The notes beneath the pieces were generated by a model. The model ran no database searches, had not been told where the DNA came from, and was given only the letters and a program-made list of their open reading frames with translations. Positions 8,075 through 16,548 of a stretch of DNA of 64,000 bases are shown piece after piece (the stretch's first letter is position 1; the number at the start of each line of letters is the position of its first letter). The DNA is taken from NCBI RefSeq assembly GCF_017355405.1, contig NZ_CP061177.1, forward strand, positions 2,773,001 through 2,837,000, in the 5' to 3' direction. Made by a program: the position numbers and the translations under genes. Origin of the DNA: Roseomonas haemaphysalidis. Lineage in GTDB: Bacteria; Pseudomonadota; Alphaproteobacteria; Acetobacterales; Acetobacteraceae.

Positions 8075-8895
8075 GCCGGCACCTTGGACGCGAAATGCGC
8101 GGAGAAGTCCGCGACGATCTGCGTCAGCTTGTCCACCAGCACCGCGCCGGTTTCAGCCGAGCAGAGCTTCGGATCGCCCTTGGCGACTCCCTGGTGGTAG
8201 GTGTCGTCATATTCCATCGGCAGGCCGATCTCGGCGCCCTGGAAGCTGGCGGCGCCCAGCCCGGTATAGGGCAGGCCCAGGACGCTGTCGTTCTTCAGCG
8301 GCTGCGCCTCCGGGATCATGTCGGTGCGCAGCAGTTCCGGAAACAGGTGCAGGCCGATGCTGGTCAGCGGGTCGGCGCCGTGGCCGGACACCGCCTTGGC
8401 CTTCTCCGCGCCGATCAGCCCAGGCAGCAGGCCGTAGCTGATGCGCCACAGATACAGGCTCGGCATCACGATCTTCTTTTCGGTCCACAGCGCGCGGGCC
8501 ACCTCGGCGATGGGGCCGACATTGCCGCCGTGGCCGTTGATGACGATGACGCGCGTCAGGCCGTTGCGGTGCAGGCTGGCCACCATGTCGGTGATGACGC
8601 TGATCAACGTCGCCTGGCTGATGGCGATGCCGCCGACCATCGGGCCGAACCAGTCGGCGCCACCGAAAGGCAGCACGGGGGCGACGAAGGTGGGCGTGCC
8701 GGCGGCGGTGGCGCGCAGCGCGGCCAGCTCCGCCACCTTCTCGGCCAGGAGGTAGTCGCCCATCGGCGCGTGCGGGCCCTGGTCCTCGTGGCTGCCCATG
8801 GGCAGCAGGATGATGGGGTTCTTCGAGAAGGCCTCGCGCCCCTCCCCGCCGGTCAGCGTGCCCATGTGGACCTTGGGCGAAGTCAGTGCAGCCAC
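8071..8895 (-). CDS. Creatininase-family amidohydrolase
   Basis: A 274-residue member of the creatininase family of metal-dependent hydrolases acting on cyclic amides, N-formyl compounds or peptides. Recognisable are LPMGSHEDQGPHAPMGDY near residue 35 and the metal-site loop INGHGGN near residue 120. In canonical creatininase the first block reads E-Q-H-G-P-H; here it is E-D-Q-G-P-H, so one usual metal-ligand histidine is a glutamine. It is the last gene of a peptide-type ABC operon, 20 bases after the ATPase, suggesting it processes the imported substrate. True creatinine activity is unlikely on context alone. Confidence 0.85.
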   Translation of the reverse strand: MAALTSPKVHMGTLTGGEGREAFSKNPIILLPMGSHEDQGPHAPMGDYLLAEKVAELAALRATAAGTPTFVAPVLPFGGADWFGPMVGGIAISQATLISVITDMVASLHRNGLTRVIVINGHGGNVGPIAEVARALWTEKKIVMPSLYLWRISYGLLPGLIGAEKAKAVSGHGADPLTSIGLHLFPELLRTDMIPEAQPLKNDSVLGLPYTGLGAASFQGAEIGLPMEYDDTYHQGVAKGDPKLCSAETGAVLVDKLTQIVADFSAHFASKVPA

Positions 8896-8915
8896 TTGGC
8901 GTACTCCAGTTCTTG

Positions 8916-9890
8916 TTACGAGATTTCTTCGGCCCGGATGCAGGCGACGCGGGAGGCGCCGTCGCCGAAGGGCCGCAGCTCCGGCACCACTTCCGCGCAG
9001 GCGTCGCGCGCATGGGCGCAGCGCGTGCGGAACACGCAGCCGGATGGCGGGTTGGACGGGCTTGGCGGGTCGCCCTGCAACAGGATGCGCTGGCTGCGCT
9101 TCGCCGGGTCGAGCATCGGCGTCGCGGACAGGAGCGCCCTGGTATAGGGGTGGATCGGGCGCGCGAAGATCTCTCGCGCCGTGCCCTCCTCCATCACCTT
9201 GCCCAGATACATCACGATCACCCGGTCGCAGAGGTTGGCGACGACCGGCAGGTCGTGACTGATGAACATCATCGCGAGGCCGAGGTCCCGCCGCAGGTCG
9301 CCCAGCAACTGGATCACCTGCGCCTGGATGGACACGTCCAGCGCCGAAACCGGCTCGTCCGCCACCAGGAACTCCGGACCGGTGGACAGCGCGCGCGCGA
9401 TGCCGATGCGCTGCCGCTGGCCGCCCGAGAACTCGTGCGGGAAACGCGCGGCATGCGCCGGGTCCAGCCCCACCTTGGCGAGCAATTCCGCCACCCGCGC
9501 ACCGCGTTGCGCGCGCGGCAGGATGCCATGGATGCCGATGCCATCGGCGATCTGATCACCCACCCGGCGGCGCGGGTCCAGGCTGCCATAAGGGTCCTGG
9601 AAGACGATCTGCATGCGCTTGCGGGCCGCCCGCCACTCGGCGCGCGAGCCACCGGTGACCGGCTTGCCGTCAAAGCGGACGGTGCCCTCCGTCACCGGCA
9701 TCAGCCCCAGCATCAACCGCCCCAGCGTGCTCTTGCCCGAGCCGCTTTCGCCCACCACGCCCAGCGCCTCGCCACGCGACACGCTGGCGTCGATGTGCTT
9801 AACCGCCTGCACCGGCTTGCCCTTGTGGAACACGCCCTTGCCGGGAAAGGTCTTCGACAGGCCAATGGCTTCGATCAACGGTGCGCTCAT
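8916..9890 (-). CDS. Peptide ABC transporter ATPase, DppF/OppF type
   Basis: A 324-residue ATPase with Walker A GESGSGKSTL, signature FSGGQRQRIGIARAL and Walker B FLVADEPVSALD. The C-terminal oligopeptide domain carries the cysteine pair CVFRTRCAHARDAC typical of DppD/DppF proteins. It starts with an ATGA overlap at the end of the permease-ATPase fusion gene and is followed after 20 bases by the creatininase-family gene. Together with the fused DppD it forms the two-ATPase engine of a peptide/opine/nickel-type importer. The substrate is not evident from sequence. Confidence 0.92.
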   Translation of the reverse strand: MSAPLIEAIGLSKTFPGKGVFHKGKPVQAVKHIDASVSRGEALGVVGESGSGKSTLGRLMLGLMPVTEGTVRFDGKPVTGGSRAEWRAARKRMQIVFQDPYGSLDPRRRVGDQIADGIGIHGILPRAQRGARVAELLAKVGLDPAHAARFPHEFSGGQRQRIGIARALSTGPEFLVADEPVSALDVSIQAQVIQLLGDLRRDLGLAMMFISHDLPVVANLCDRVIVMYLGKVMEEGTAREIFARPIHPYTRALLSATPMLDPAKRSQRILLQGDPPSPSNPPSGCVFRTRCAHARDACAEVVPELRPFGDGASRVACIRAEEIS

Positions 9891-11731
9891 GCCATGGCCT
9901 CCGAACGGGCGAGTTCCGGCCAGCGGATGCAGCGCACCTGCCGCGCGTCGCGGATGTCCTCCAGCGCCGGCGGCGCGGCCTCGCAGGCCGGCTTGGCGAA
10001 GCGGCAGCGCGGCGCGAAGCGGCAGCCGACCGGAAAGGCATGCGGCGGCGGCACGATGCCGGGGATGCCGACCGGCGGCGCCTCGCCTTCCGGCACCGCG
10101 TCCAGCAGGGCGCGGGTGTAGGGGTGCAGCGGGTTGCCGAAGACATCGGCCACGCTGCCCTGCTCCACCACCTGCCCGGCATACATCACCGCCACGCGGT
10201 CCGCGATCTCGGACACCACGCCCAGGCTGTGGGTGATGAAGATCATCGCCGTGCCGGTTTCGCGCTTCAGGTCGTTCAGCAGGTCCAGGATCTGCGCCTG
10301 CACGGTAACGTCCAACGCCGTGGTCGGCTCGTCGCAGATCAGCAGCTTCGGGCGGTTGGCGATGCCCATGGCGATCATCACGCGCTGCCGCATGCCGCCC
10401 GACATCTCGTGCGGGTAGACCCGCAGCCGCTTCGCCGGGTCGGCGATGCCGACACGTTTGAACAACTCCTCCGCCTTGGCCCAGGCCTCGCCAGAGGAGA
10501 CCTTCTGGTGCGCCTGGATCGCCTCGACCACCTGGGCGCCGACGCTGTGCACCGGGTTCAGGCTGCTCATCGGGTCCTGGAACACCATGGCCATGGGGCC
10601 ACCGCGCAGGGCGCGCATTCCCGGCTCGTCCAGCCGCAGCACATCCTTGTCCCCCAGCCAGGCATGGCCCTCCACCGGCACCGCGACCGGCGGCAGCAGG
10701 CCCATCACCGCCGTAGCCGTGACGGACTTGCCGGAGCCGCTTTCACCCACGATCGCCAACGTCTCGCCCGCATGAACGGACAGCGAGACGTCCTGCACCG
10801 GACGGATCGGCCCGCGCGGGGTGGCGATCTCGACGGTCAGGTTGCGCACCTCCAGCACCGCGTCGGTGCGCGGCGCCGGGGCCGGCAGCAGGCCGGGCAG
10901 CACGCGGTCCACCAGCCGCAGCGGGCGGCGGGCGGCAGGGGTGCGCGGGTCCACCGCGTCGCGCAGCCCGTCGCACAGCAGGTTCATGGCGAGGATGGTG
11001 ATGGTCAGCGCGATGCAGGGCCACAGCAGCAGCAGCGGCGCCTGCTCCATGGTCGCGCGCGCGCCACGGATCATCAGGCCCCAGGACGGCGCGGGCGGCA
11101 CGACGCCAAGGCCCAGGAAGCTCAGCCCGCTTTCGAGCACCACCGCCGAGGCGACGGCGAGCGAAAGCTGCACCAGCACCGGCCCCGCCACGTTGGGCAG
11201 CACGGTGCGGCCCAGGATGCGCCAGGTCGGCGCACCCAAAGCCCGGGTCGCCTCCACATAGTCCAGGCTGCGGGCGGACAGCACCTCGGCATAGGTGACG
11301 CGGGCGAAGCCGGGGAGATACAGCACCGACAGCACCAGGATCAGCGTGCCCGCGCCGGGGCCCATCAGCGTGACAACCAGCAGCGCCAGCAGCACCGGCG
11401 GGAAGCACAGGATGATGTCCATGCTGCGCACGGTCAGGATCTCGCCCAATCCGCGGAACCAGCCGCCGATCAGCCCGAAGGCGGTGCCGATGACACCCGC
11501 GATCAACGCCGAGGCGAAGGCGACGCCGAGGCTGGTGCGCGCGCCCCAGACCAGCCGCGACAGCACGTCCCGCCCGAATTCGTCCCGCCCCAGGGGCGAG
11601 CCTGGCATGGCGCCCGCCAGCCGGTGGGCGATGTCCTGCCGCACCGGGTCCGACAGGCCCAGAATGGGGGCCGCGATGGCGACCAGAATGATGAAGGCGA
11701 CGACCGCGCCCGGAATCCAGAGCTTCCTCAT
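9887..11731 (-). CDS. Fused peptide ABC permease (DppC) and ATPase (DppD)
   Basis: One 614-residue reading frame holds a full DppC-type permease (about residues 1-275, first helix at 5-25, EAA loop around EATRALGAP) followed without a stop by a full DppD-type ATPase (about 290-614: Walker A GESGSGKSVTA, signature MSGGMRQRV, Walker B LLICDEPTTALD, C-terminal GCRFAPRCRFAKPAC). In most bacteria these are separate genes. A short Ala/Pro-rich linker joins them. I place the start at 11731 because the ATG overlaps the DppB stop codon (ATGA) and begins a normal permease N-terminus. The longer open frame upstream is a shadow of dppB. Confidence 0.9.
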   Translation of the reverse strand: MRKLWIPGAVVAFIILVAIAAPILGLSDPVRQDIAHRLAGAMPGSPLGRDEFGRDVLSRLVWGARTSLGVAFASALIAGVIGTAFGLIGGWFRGLGEILTVRSMDIILCFPPVLLALLVVTLMGPGAGTLILVLSVLYLPGFARVTYAEVLSARSLDYVEATRALGAPTWRILGRTVLPNVAGPVLVQLSLAVASAVVLESGLSFLGLGVVPPAPSWGLMIRGARATMEQAPLLLLWPCIALTITILAMNLLCDGLRDAVDPRTPAARRPLRLVDRVLPGLLPAPAPRTDAVLEVRNLTVEIATPRGPIRPVQDVSLSVHAGETLAIVGESGSGKSVTATAVMGLLPPVAVPVEGHAWLGDKDVLRLDEPGMRALRGGPMAMVFQDPMSSLNPVHSVGAQVVEAIQAHQKVSSGEAWAKAEELFKRVGIADPAKRLRVYPHEMSGGMRQRVMIAMGIANRPKLLICDEPTTALDVTVQAQILDLLNDLKRETGTAMIFITHSLGVVSEIADRVAVMYAGQVVEQGSVADVFGNPLHPYTRALLDAVPEGEAPPVGIPGIVPPPHAFPVGCRFAPRCRFAKPACEAAPPALEDIRDARQVRCIRWPELARSEAMA

Positions 11732-12678
11732 GCCGTGCGGATCCTCGGGTCGAGTGCTGCGTAGAGCAGGTCCATGATCAGGTTGATCAGCAGGAACAGG
11801 CCGGAAATGGTCAGCACGATGCCGACGACCATCGGGTAGTCCCGCGCTTCCACCGCGCGCAGCAGCGGCGTGGACAGGCCCGGCCAGTTGAACACGTATT
11901 CCACCAGCACCGTGCCGCCCAGCAGCGTGCCCATGTGCAGCCCCAGCACCGTCAGGACGGGCGTCATGGCATTGCGCACCACATGGCGCAGCAGCACCCG
12001 GTTCGGCGAGATGCCCTTGGCCCGCGCGGTGCGCACGTAGTCGCGCGACAGCGCGTCCAGCACGGAGGCGCGGGTCATGCGGTACACCACCGCCGCCAGC
12101 CCCTTGGCGATGGCGATGGCCGGCAGCGCCAGCAACGTCAGGTGCTGCCCCGGGTTCTGCGCCAGCGCCACGTAGCCGCCCGCCGGCATCCATCGCAGCG
12201 TCTGCGCCAGGACCAGGACCAGAAGCGTGCCCACCACGAAGACCGGCACCGCCAGCAGCAGCGCCGCCGTGCCGGAGGCGATGCGGTCGAACAACCCGCC
12301 CCGGTGCAGCGCGGCATAGGTGCCGGCCGGGATGCCGACGACCACGGCGATCAGCGTGCCCGCCAGGATCAGCTCCAGCGTGCGCGGCAGGCGCAGCGCG
12401 ATCTCGTCCAGCACGGGGTACTCATCGACCAGCGAGGTGCCGAGGTCGCCGCGCGTCAGCCCCATCAGGAAGCTGCCATACTGGTCGATCAGCGGCCGCT
12501 CCAGTCCCAGCCGGTCCCGCAATTCGGCCACCGCCGCCGCATCCGGCGCCACGCCGCCGGTGGAAAGCAGAATCTCGGCCGGGTCACCGGGCACCAGGTG
12601 CAGGGTCATGAAGACGATGGTGGCGACGATCCATGCCAGCGCGATGGATACGCCGATGCGGCGGAGGAGCCAGCGCAT
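11728..12678 (-). CDS. Peptide ABC transporter permease, DppB type
   Basis: A 316-residue inner-membrane permease. It begins MRWLLRRIGVSIALAW, the standard DppB first helix, followed by the periplasmic segment with DPAEILL and LGLERPLIDQYG typical of this family. The EAA-type loop DYVRTARAKGIS lies near residue 205 and about six helices are seen. The start overlaps the binding-protein stop codon by one base (TGATG) and the end overlaps the permease-ATPase fusion (ATGA), so all three are translationally linked. It would pair with the DppC half of the fusion to form the channel. Confidence 0.93.
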   Translation of the reverse strand: MRWLLRRIGVSIALAWIVATIVFMTLHLVPGDPAEILLSTGGVAPDAAAVAELRDRLGLERPLIDQYGSFLMGLTRGDLGTSLVDEYPVLDEIALRLPRTLELILAGTLIAVVVGIPAGTYAALHRGGLFDRIASGTAALLLAVPVFVVGTLLVLVLAQTLRWMPAGGYVALAQNPGQHLTLLALPAIAIAKGLAAVVYRMTRASVLDALSRDYVRTARAKGISPNRVLLRHVVRNAMTPVLTVLGLHMGTLLGGTVLVEYVFNWPGLSTPLLRAVEARDYPMVVGIVLTISGLFLLINLIMDLLYAALDPRIRTA

Positions 12679-14195
12679 CAGCCGAAATACGTCGCTTCCA
12701 GCATCGCGCCGGACGTGGTGCTGAGGGCGCCGGGCAGGTTGGTGAACCCCTGCACGCCGGTGGCCATGCCATAGCCCTGGCTGCGCCAGGCAAGCCCGAC
12801 CAGCGGCACTTCCTCCAGCGCCGCGCGCTGCATGTTCTTGTAGATCTCGACGCGCTTGGCCTGGTCCAGCTCTCGCCGCCCCTCGGCCAGCAGTGCCGCG
12901 GTGCGCGGCGCCTGCACGCCGAAGGACCGGCCGTGCGAAGGCGACAGGCTGGGATCGAGCACACTGGTCAGCCCGTCGGGATCGTTGTTCTCGGCCGACA
13001 CGCCGTGGATCGCGATCTCGTATTGCCCGCGCGTGCCCAGGCTGACGCGGGTGGACCAGTCCGGCAGCCGCAGCTCCGCCTGGATGCCGACGGCGGCGAG
13101 GTGCTGCTGCACCACTTCCGCCGTGTCCTTATGCATGCCGAACTGCGCGGTGGCCAGGATGGTGGTGGAAAAGCCGCCGCCGACGCCAGCCTCGGCCAGC
13201 AACGCCTTGGAGCGCGCAGGATCATAAGCCCAGCCGCGCGCCAGTTCGGCATCGTACCAGGGCGTGCCTTCGACGATGGGCAGGCCTTCCAGCACCTTGC
13301 CGCGCCCGAAGAAGGCGGCCTTGACGATGTCCTCGCGGCGGATGGCATGGGCCACGGCGCGCCGCACGCGGGCATCGGCGAAAGGCCCCTTGGTGCCGTT
13401 GAACAGCACGTCCATGAAAGGCCCTTCCACGGCGTCGAGCTTCAGCCGTGGCTCGGCCTCCACCATGTTCATCGACTGCCAGGGGACGTATTCGATCATG
13501 TCCACGTCGCCGGACTGCAATGCGGCGGCTCGCAGGTTCTCGTCTGCGTAAACCACGAAGCGGATGCCCTTCAGCTTGGGCAGCCCGGAATAATGGTTCG
13601 GCACCGCGACCAGATCGACCGAGGTACCACGCTCCTGCCCCGCGATGCGGAAAGGCCCGGCCCCGACAGGTGCATTGGCTTCAGACTTCCGCCAGATCAG
13701 GCCCATGTTGTAGCCGGCGAACCAGTGCGGCAACGACGCCACCGGCTCGCCGGTGTGCAGCCGCAAGGTGTGCTGGTCAGGCGTCTCGATCCGCGTCACC
13801 TGCTGGAACTGCGCGCGCATGTAGGCGGTTGAGCGTTCGCCCGCGATTTGCTCGATGTTCCACTTGATGTCGTCGGCCGTCACCGGCTCGCCATTCTGGA
13901 ACTTGGCATCGGGGCGCAGCTTGAACAGCCAGGACCCGTCGTCCTGCCGGGCGAAGGATTCCGCCAGCTCGCCGCGCAGCTCGCCCTTGCTGTCGTAGGA
14001 TACCAGCCGGCGGTGGATCAGCATCTTCACGGTGCCGGCGGAAGCGCCGGTGCTGACCCAGGGCTGCAGGTTGGGCGGAAAGGCCGACAGGCCAAAGCGC
14101 AGGATGCCATTGGAGGCCTGTGCCCGCGTGGCGGTGCCGCGAAGAAAGGGCAAGGCGGCACCGGCGGCGAGCAGGGCGCGGCGGGTCGGGGTCAT
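12678..14195 (-). CDS. Peptide-type ABC transporter substrate-binding protein
   Basis: A 505-residue periplasmic solute-binding protein, family 5. The N-terminus MTPTRRALLAAGAALPFLRG is a Tat- or Sec-type signal peptide with a twin arginine. Mature-domain landmarks are LAESFARQDDGSWLFKLR and the hinge-region sequence VRRAVAHAIRREDIVKAAFFG, both standard in DppA/OppA-like proteins. I chose the ATG at 14195 because GGAGA lies upstream and the signal peptide starts there; a longer open frame to 14420 has no support. It is the first gene of the operon, so the promoter should lie in 14196-14417. Family 5 proteins bind peptides, opines, nickel chelates or sugars, so the ligand is undetermined. Confidence 0.92.
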   Translation of the reverse strand: MTPTRRALLAAGAALPFLRGTATRAQASNGILRFGLSAFPPNLQPWVSTGASAGTVKMLIHRRLVSYDSKGELRGELAESFARQDDGSWLFKLRPDAKFQNGEPVTADDIKWNIEQIAGERSTAYMRAQFQQVTRIETPDQHTLRLHTGEPVASLPHWFAGYNMGLIWRKSEANAPVGAGPFRIAGQERGTSVDLVAVPNHYSGLPKLKGIRFVVYADENLRAAALQSGDVDMIEYVPWQSMNMVEAEPRLKLDAVEGPFMDVLFNGTKGPFADARVRRAVAHAIRREDIVKAAFFGRGKVLEGLPIVEGTPWYDAELARGWAYDPARSKALLAEAGVGGGFSTTILATAQFGMHKDTAEVVQQHLAAVGIQAELRLPDWSTRVSLGTRGQYEIAIHGVSAENNDPDGLTSVLDPSLSPSHGRSFGVQAPRTAALLAEGRRELDQAKRVEIYKNMQRAALEEVPLVGLAWRSQGYGMATGVQGFTNLPGALSTTSGAMLEATYFG

Positions 14196-14417
14196 GGCAA
14201 TCTCCGGGCCAGGAGCGGCGTGAAACCGCAGGATCGGCAGGGCAGCAGCAATGAGCTCCCGGCAGTGTCGAGCAATCGACGAGGCAGCCGCAAGAGGGAA
14301 TGGCGCCAATTTTTGGGAAACGGATCGGCCCGCTGCCTGTTTTGAAGGCACTCGCCTGATCTGGCAGGCGGAATCACGCGCAGCCTGTGTATCGCAGAAT
14401 GAAACGATCAAAACAGA

Positions 14418-14450
14418 CAAAAAAAGCCGCCGCCCGGCCAGGGCGGCGGC
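14418..14450 (-). terminator. Perfect intrinsic terminator after the DapA-like gene
   Basis: Ten-base-pair perfect GC stem, GCCGCCGCCC with GGGCGGCGGC and a 5-nt loop (14426-14450). Read on the minus strand it is followed at once by seven T residues (14419-14425). It lies 15 bases after the stop of the DapA-like gene and separates that operon from the peptide transporter operon. Confidence 0.92.
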
Positions 14451-14464
14451 TCCGGATCGTCAGG

Positions 14465-15400
14465 TCAGACGGCGGCCAGCTTGGCGCGCGGGTCGTGACG
14501 CGCCACGCGGGACAGCAGGTATTCTACTTCCGTCTTCGCCTTGGCGCTCATGGCCACGCCGGGCTTGCGCTGCGCGTCGGAAGCGATGATGCCGCGCCGC
14601 GCCATCAGGTACTTGCGCACCGCAAGCCCGACCACCGGCTGCTGCTCGTAGCGCAGCAGCGGCAGGTGGGCGTCGAACAGGTCATGCGCCTTGTCCCGCT
14701 CGCCGGCGGCGGAAAAGCGGACCAGGTCCACCAGCATGTCCGGGAAGGCGTAGCCGGTCATGGCGCCGTCCGCGCCACGCTCCGTCTCGAAATCCAGGAA
14801 CAGCCCGCCATTGCCGCACAGGATGGACACGCGGCGCATGCCGTCGGCCTCGAAGCCGCGCATGGCGGAGATCTTCTCCAGGCCCGGCCAGTCCTCGTGC
14901 TTGACCATCACGCAGGATGCGTTGTCCATGATGATCCGCCGGATCACCCCCGGCGTCATGACCACCGTGAAGTTCAGCGGGAAATCCTGCAGCACGAAGG
15001 GCACGTCCTCGCCGATCGCCTCGACCGCCTGGCGGTAGTAGGTGACGATCTGGTCGTCCGTGCGCAGCGTGTTGGGCGGCGCGATCATCACGCCCGCCGC
15101 ACCGGCGTCCATGGACGCGCGCGCCAGCGCCCGCATGGCGGCGAAGCCGGGTGCCGACACACCGACCACCACCGGGATGGAGGAGGCGCGCTTGATGAAG
15201 CGCTTGGCGATGTCCAGCGCCTCGGCGCCTTCCAGCTTGGGGGCCTCGCCCATCACGCCCAGCACGGTGAGGCCCGTGCTGCCGCATTCCAGATAAAAAT
15301 CGGTCATCCGGTCGATCGACGTCTCGTCGATCCGCCCGTCGGCATGGAATGGCGTGGGGGCGATCGGGAAGACGCCCTTGGCGGTGTTGTCGAGCAGCAT
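14465..15400 (-). CDS. Dihydrodipicolinate synthase/NAL-superfamily aldolase-like enzyme
   Basis: A 311-residue class I aldolase-fold protein. Lys167 in CVMVKHED is the expected Schiff-base lysine. Two hallmarks of true DapA differ: the GTTGE pyruvate-carboxylate loop reads GVMGE, and the YNxP tyrosine position reads QDFP. It is therefore more likely a catabolic lyase or dehydratase of the superfamily than a lysine-biosynthesis enzyme. AGGAGA precedes the ATG by nine bases. It follows a Gfo/Idh/MocA dehydrogenase gene by 36 bases on the same strand, a pairing common in sugar-acid and amino-sugar catabolism, and ends at a strong terminator. Confidence 0.85.
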   Translation of the reverse strand: MLLDNTAKGVFPIAPTPFHADGRIDETSIDRMTDFYLECGSTGLTVLGVMGEAPKLEGAEALDIAKRFIKRASSIPVVVGVSAPGFAAMRALARASMDAGAAGVMIAPPNTLRTDDQIVTYYRQAVEAIGEDVPFVLQDFPLNFTVVMTPGVIRRIIMDNASCVMVKHEDWPGLEKISAMRGFEADGMRRVSILCGNGGLFLDFETERGADGAMTGYAFPDMLVDLVRFSAAGERDKAHDLFDAHLPLLRYEQQPVVGLAVRKYLMARRGIIASDAQRKPGVAMSAKAKTEVEYLLSRVARHDPRAKLAAV

Positions 15401-15436
15401 CGTCAGTCTCTCCTGGAGCGATGCCGCGCAGCCTAG

Positions 15437-16420
15437 TCAGCCCGGGGCGGAGGGCAACCCCGCCCGGCCCAGTGATTCGCTGATAGCGGCCTCGACCCGC
15501 AGCGCGGCATCCAGCGCCGCGCGCCCGGCGGCGCCATCCACCACGGCCGGCGTCCCGTTCCGGCACGCGGCAATAAAGGCGGCCTGCTCATGCTCCAGGT
15601 TGTCGTGGTCCTGCCAGGATAGGGTCTCGATGCCGTGGCCGGGCAGTTGCTCCAGCCCAGCCCCCTGCCCCTTGCGCACCAGCTTCAACTCCCGCGCCAG
15701 GAAGTCCAGGCTGGCATAGCCCTCGGTGCCGAAGACCCGCAGGCGGCGTTCCATCTTCAGGCTGGCGCGGCTGGCGGTGATGGTCGCCTGGGCACCGCCC
15801 GCGAAGCGCAGCCGGGCGTTGGCGATGTCCACCCGGTCCGAGCAGACGGCGGTGCCCACGGCCTCCACCGCCTCCACCGGCGCGCCGCCCGCCAGGGAGA
15901 TCACGAGGTCCAGGTCATGGATCATCAGGTCCAGCACCACCGACACGTCCAGGCCGCGTGGCCGGAACGGGGCGATCCGCACCGCCTCCATATAAAGCGG
16001 CCGGCCGACGCCGGCCGACCCCAGCAGCGTCGCGAAGCCGGCGCCGAAGCGCTCCACATGGCCGACCTGCAACACCCGCCCGGCCGCGGCCGCCTGGGCG
16101 ACCAGCGCATCCGCCTGCTCGCGCGTCGCGGCGATCGGCTTTTCCACGAACACATGCTTGCCGGCGGCCAGCGCCTGGGACGCCAGCTCGAAATGAAAGG
16201 CGGTGGGGGCGGCCACGATCACCGCGTCCGCCGCGGCCACCAGCTCGGCCAGCGGCCAGGCACGCGTCGCGGCCTCGCCCGCCACCAGCGCGGCGCGGGC
16301 CGGGTCGGCGTCCGAAAGGCCCAGAAACTCGACCGTGCCCGCGCCCGCCGCCTTGGCCGCCTTCAATGCATGGAAGCGGCCGAAATGGCCCGCGCCCAGA
16401 ATGCCCAGCTTGATGCCCAT
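15437..16420 (-). CDS. Gfo/Idh/MocA-family NAD(P)-dependent oxidoreductase
   Basis: A 327-residue dehydrogenase with a Rossmann N-terminus (GILGAGHFGRFHA, residues 6-18), the family signature EKPIA near residue 95 and a C-terminal substrate domain with IHDLDLVISL. The stretch GHVERFGAGF resembles the GnnA/WlbA branch acting on UDP-GlcNAc-type sugars (where it reads HVERFNP), but no GnnB-type aminotransferase is adjacent. The downstream aldolase-like gene suggests instead a sugar-acid route. GGAG precedes the chosen ATG at 16420; the longer open frame upstream is unlikely. Divergent from secD across 128 bases. Confidence 0.85.
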   Translation of the reverse strand: MGIKLGILGAGHFGRFHALKAAKAAGAGTVEFLGLSDADPARAALVAGEAATRAWPLAELVAAADAVIVAAPTAFHFELASQALAAGKHVFVEKPIAATREQADALVAQAAAAGRVLQVGHVERFGAGFATLLGSAGVGRPLYMEAVRIAPFRPRGLDVSVVLDLMIHDLDLVISLAGGAPVEAVEAVGTAVCSDRVDIANARLRFAGGAQATITASRASLKMERRLRVFGTEGYASLDFLARELKLVRKGQGAGLEQLPGHGIETLSWQDHDNLEHEQAAFIAACRNGTPAVVDGAAGRAALDAALRVEAAISESLGRAGLPSAPG

Positions 16421-16548
16421 CGCCCCGCTCCGCGCTGTCTCGTCCGGCCGCGCCTGTAGCAGAGTGTCGCCGCCGGTGCATGATGGGTTGCTTCGCGCCG
16501 CGCGCGACAGCATGTTCCCGCCCTCTGAACTGGGGGGCCTTCCTGGCC

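Noticed and set aside
9881..11764. A 627-codon open frame on the plus strand
   Set aside because: Antisense shadow of the permease-ATPase fusion; no recognisable domain.
11732..12193. A longer start for the permease-ATPase fusion
   Set aside because: The extra 154 codons are dppB read in another frame; the ATG at 11731 overlaps the dppB stop and begins a normal permease.
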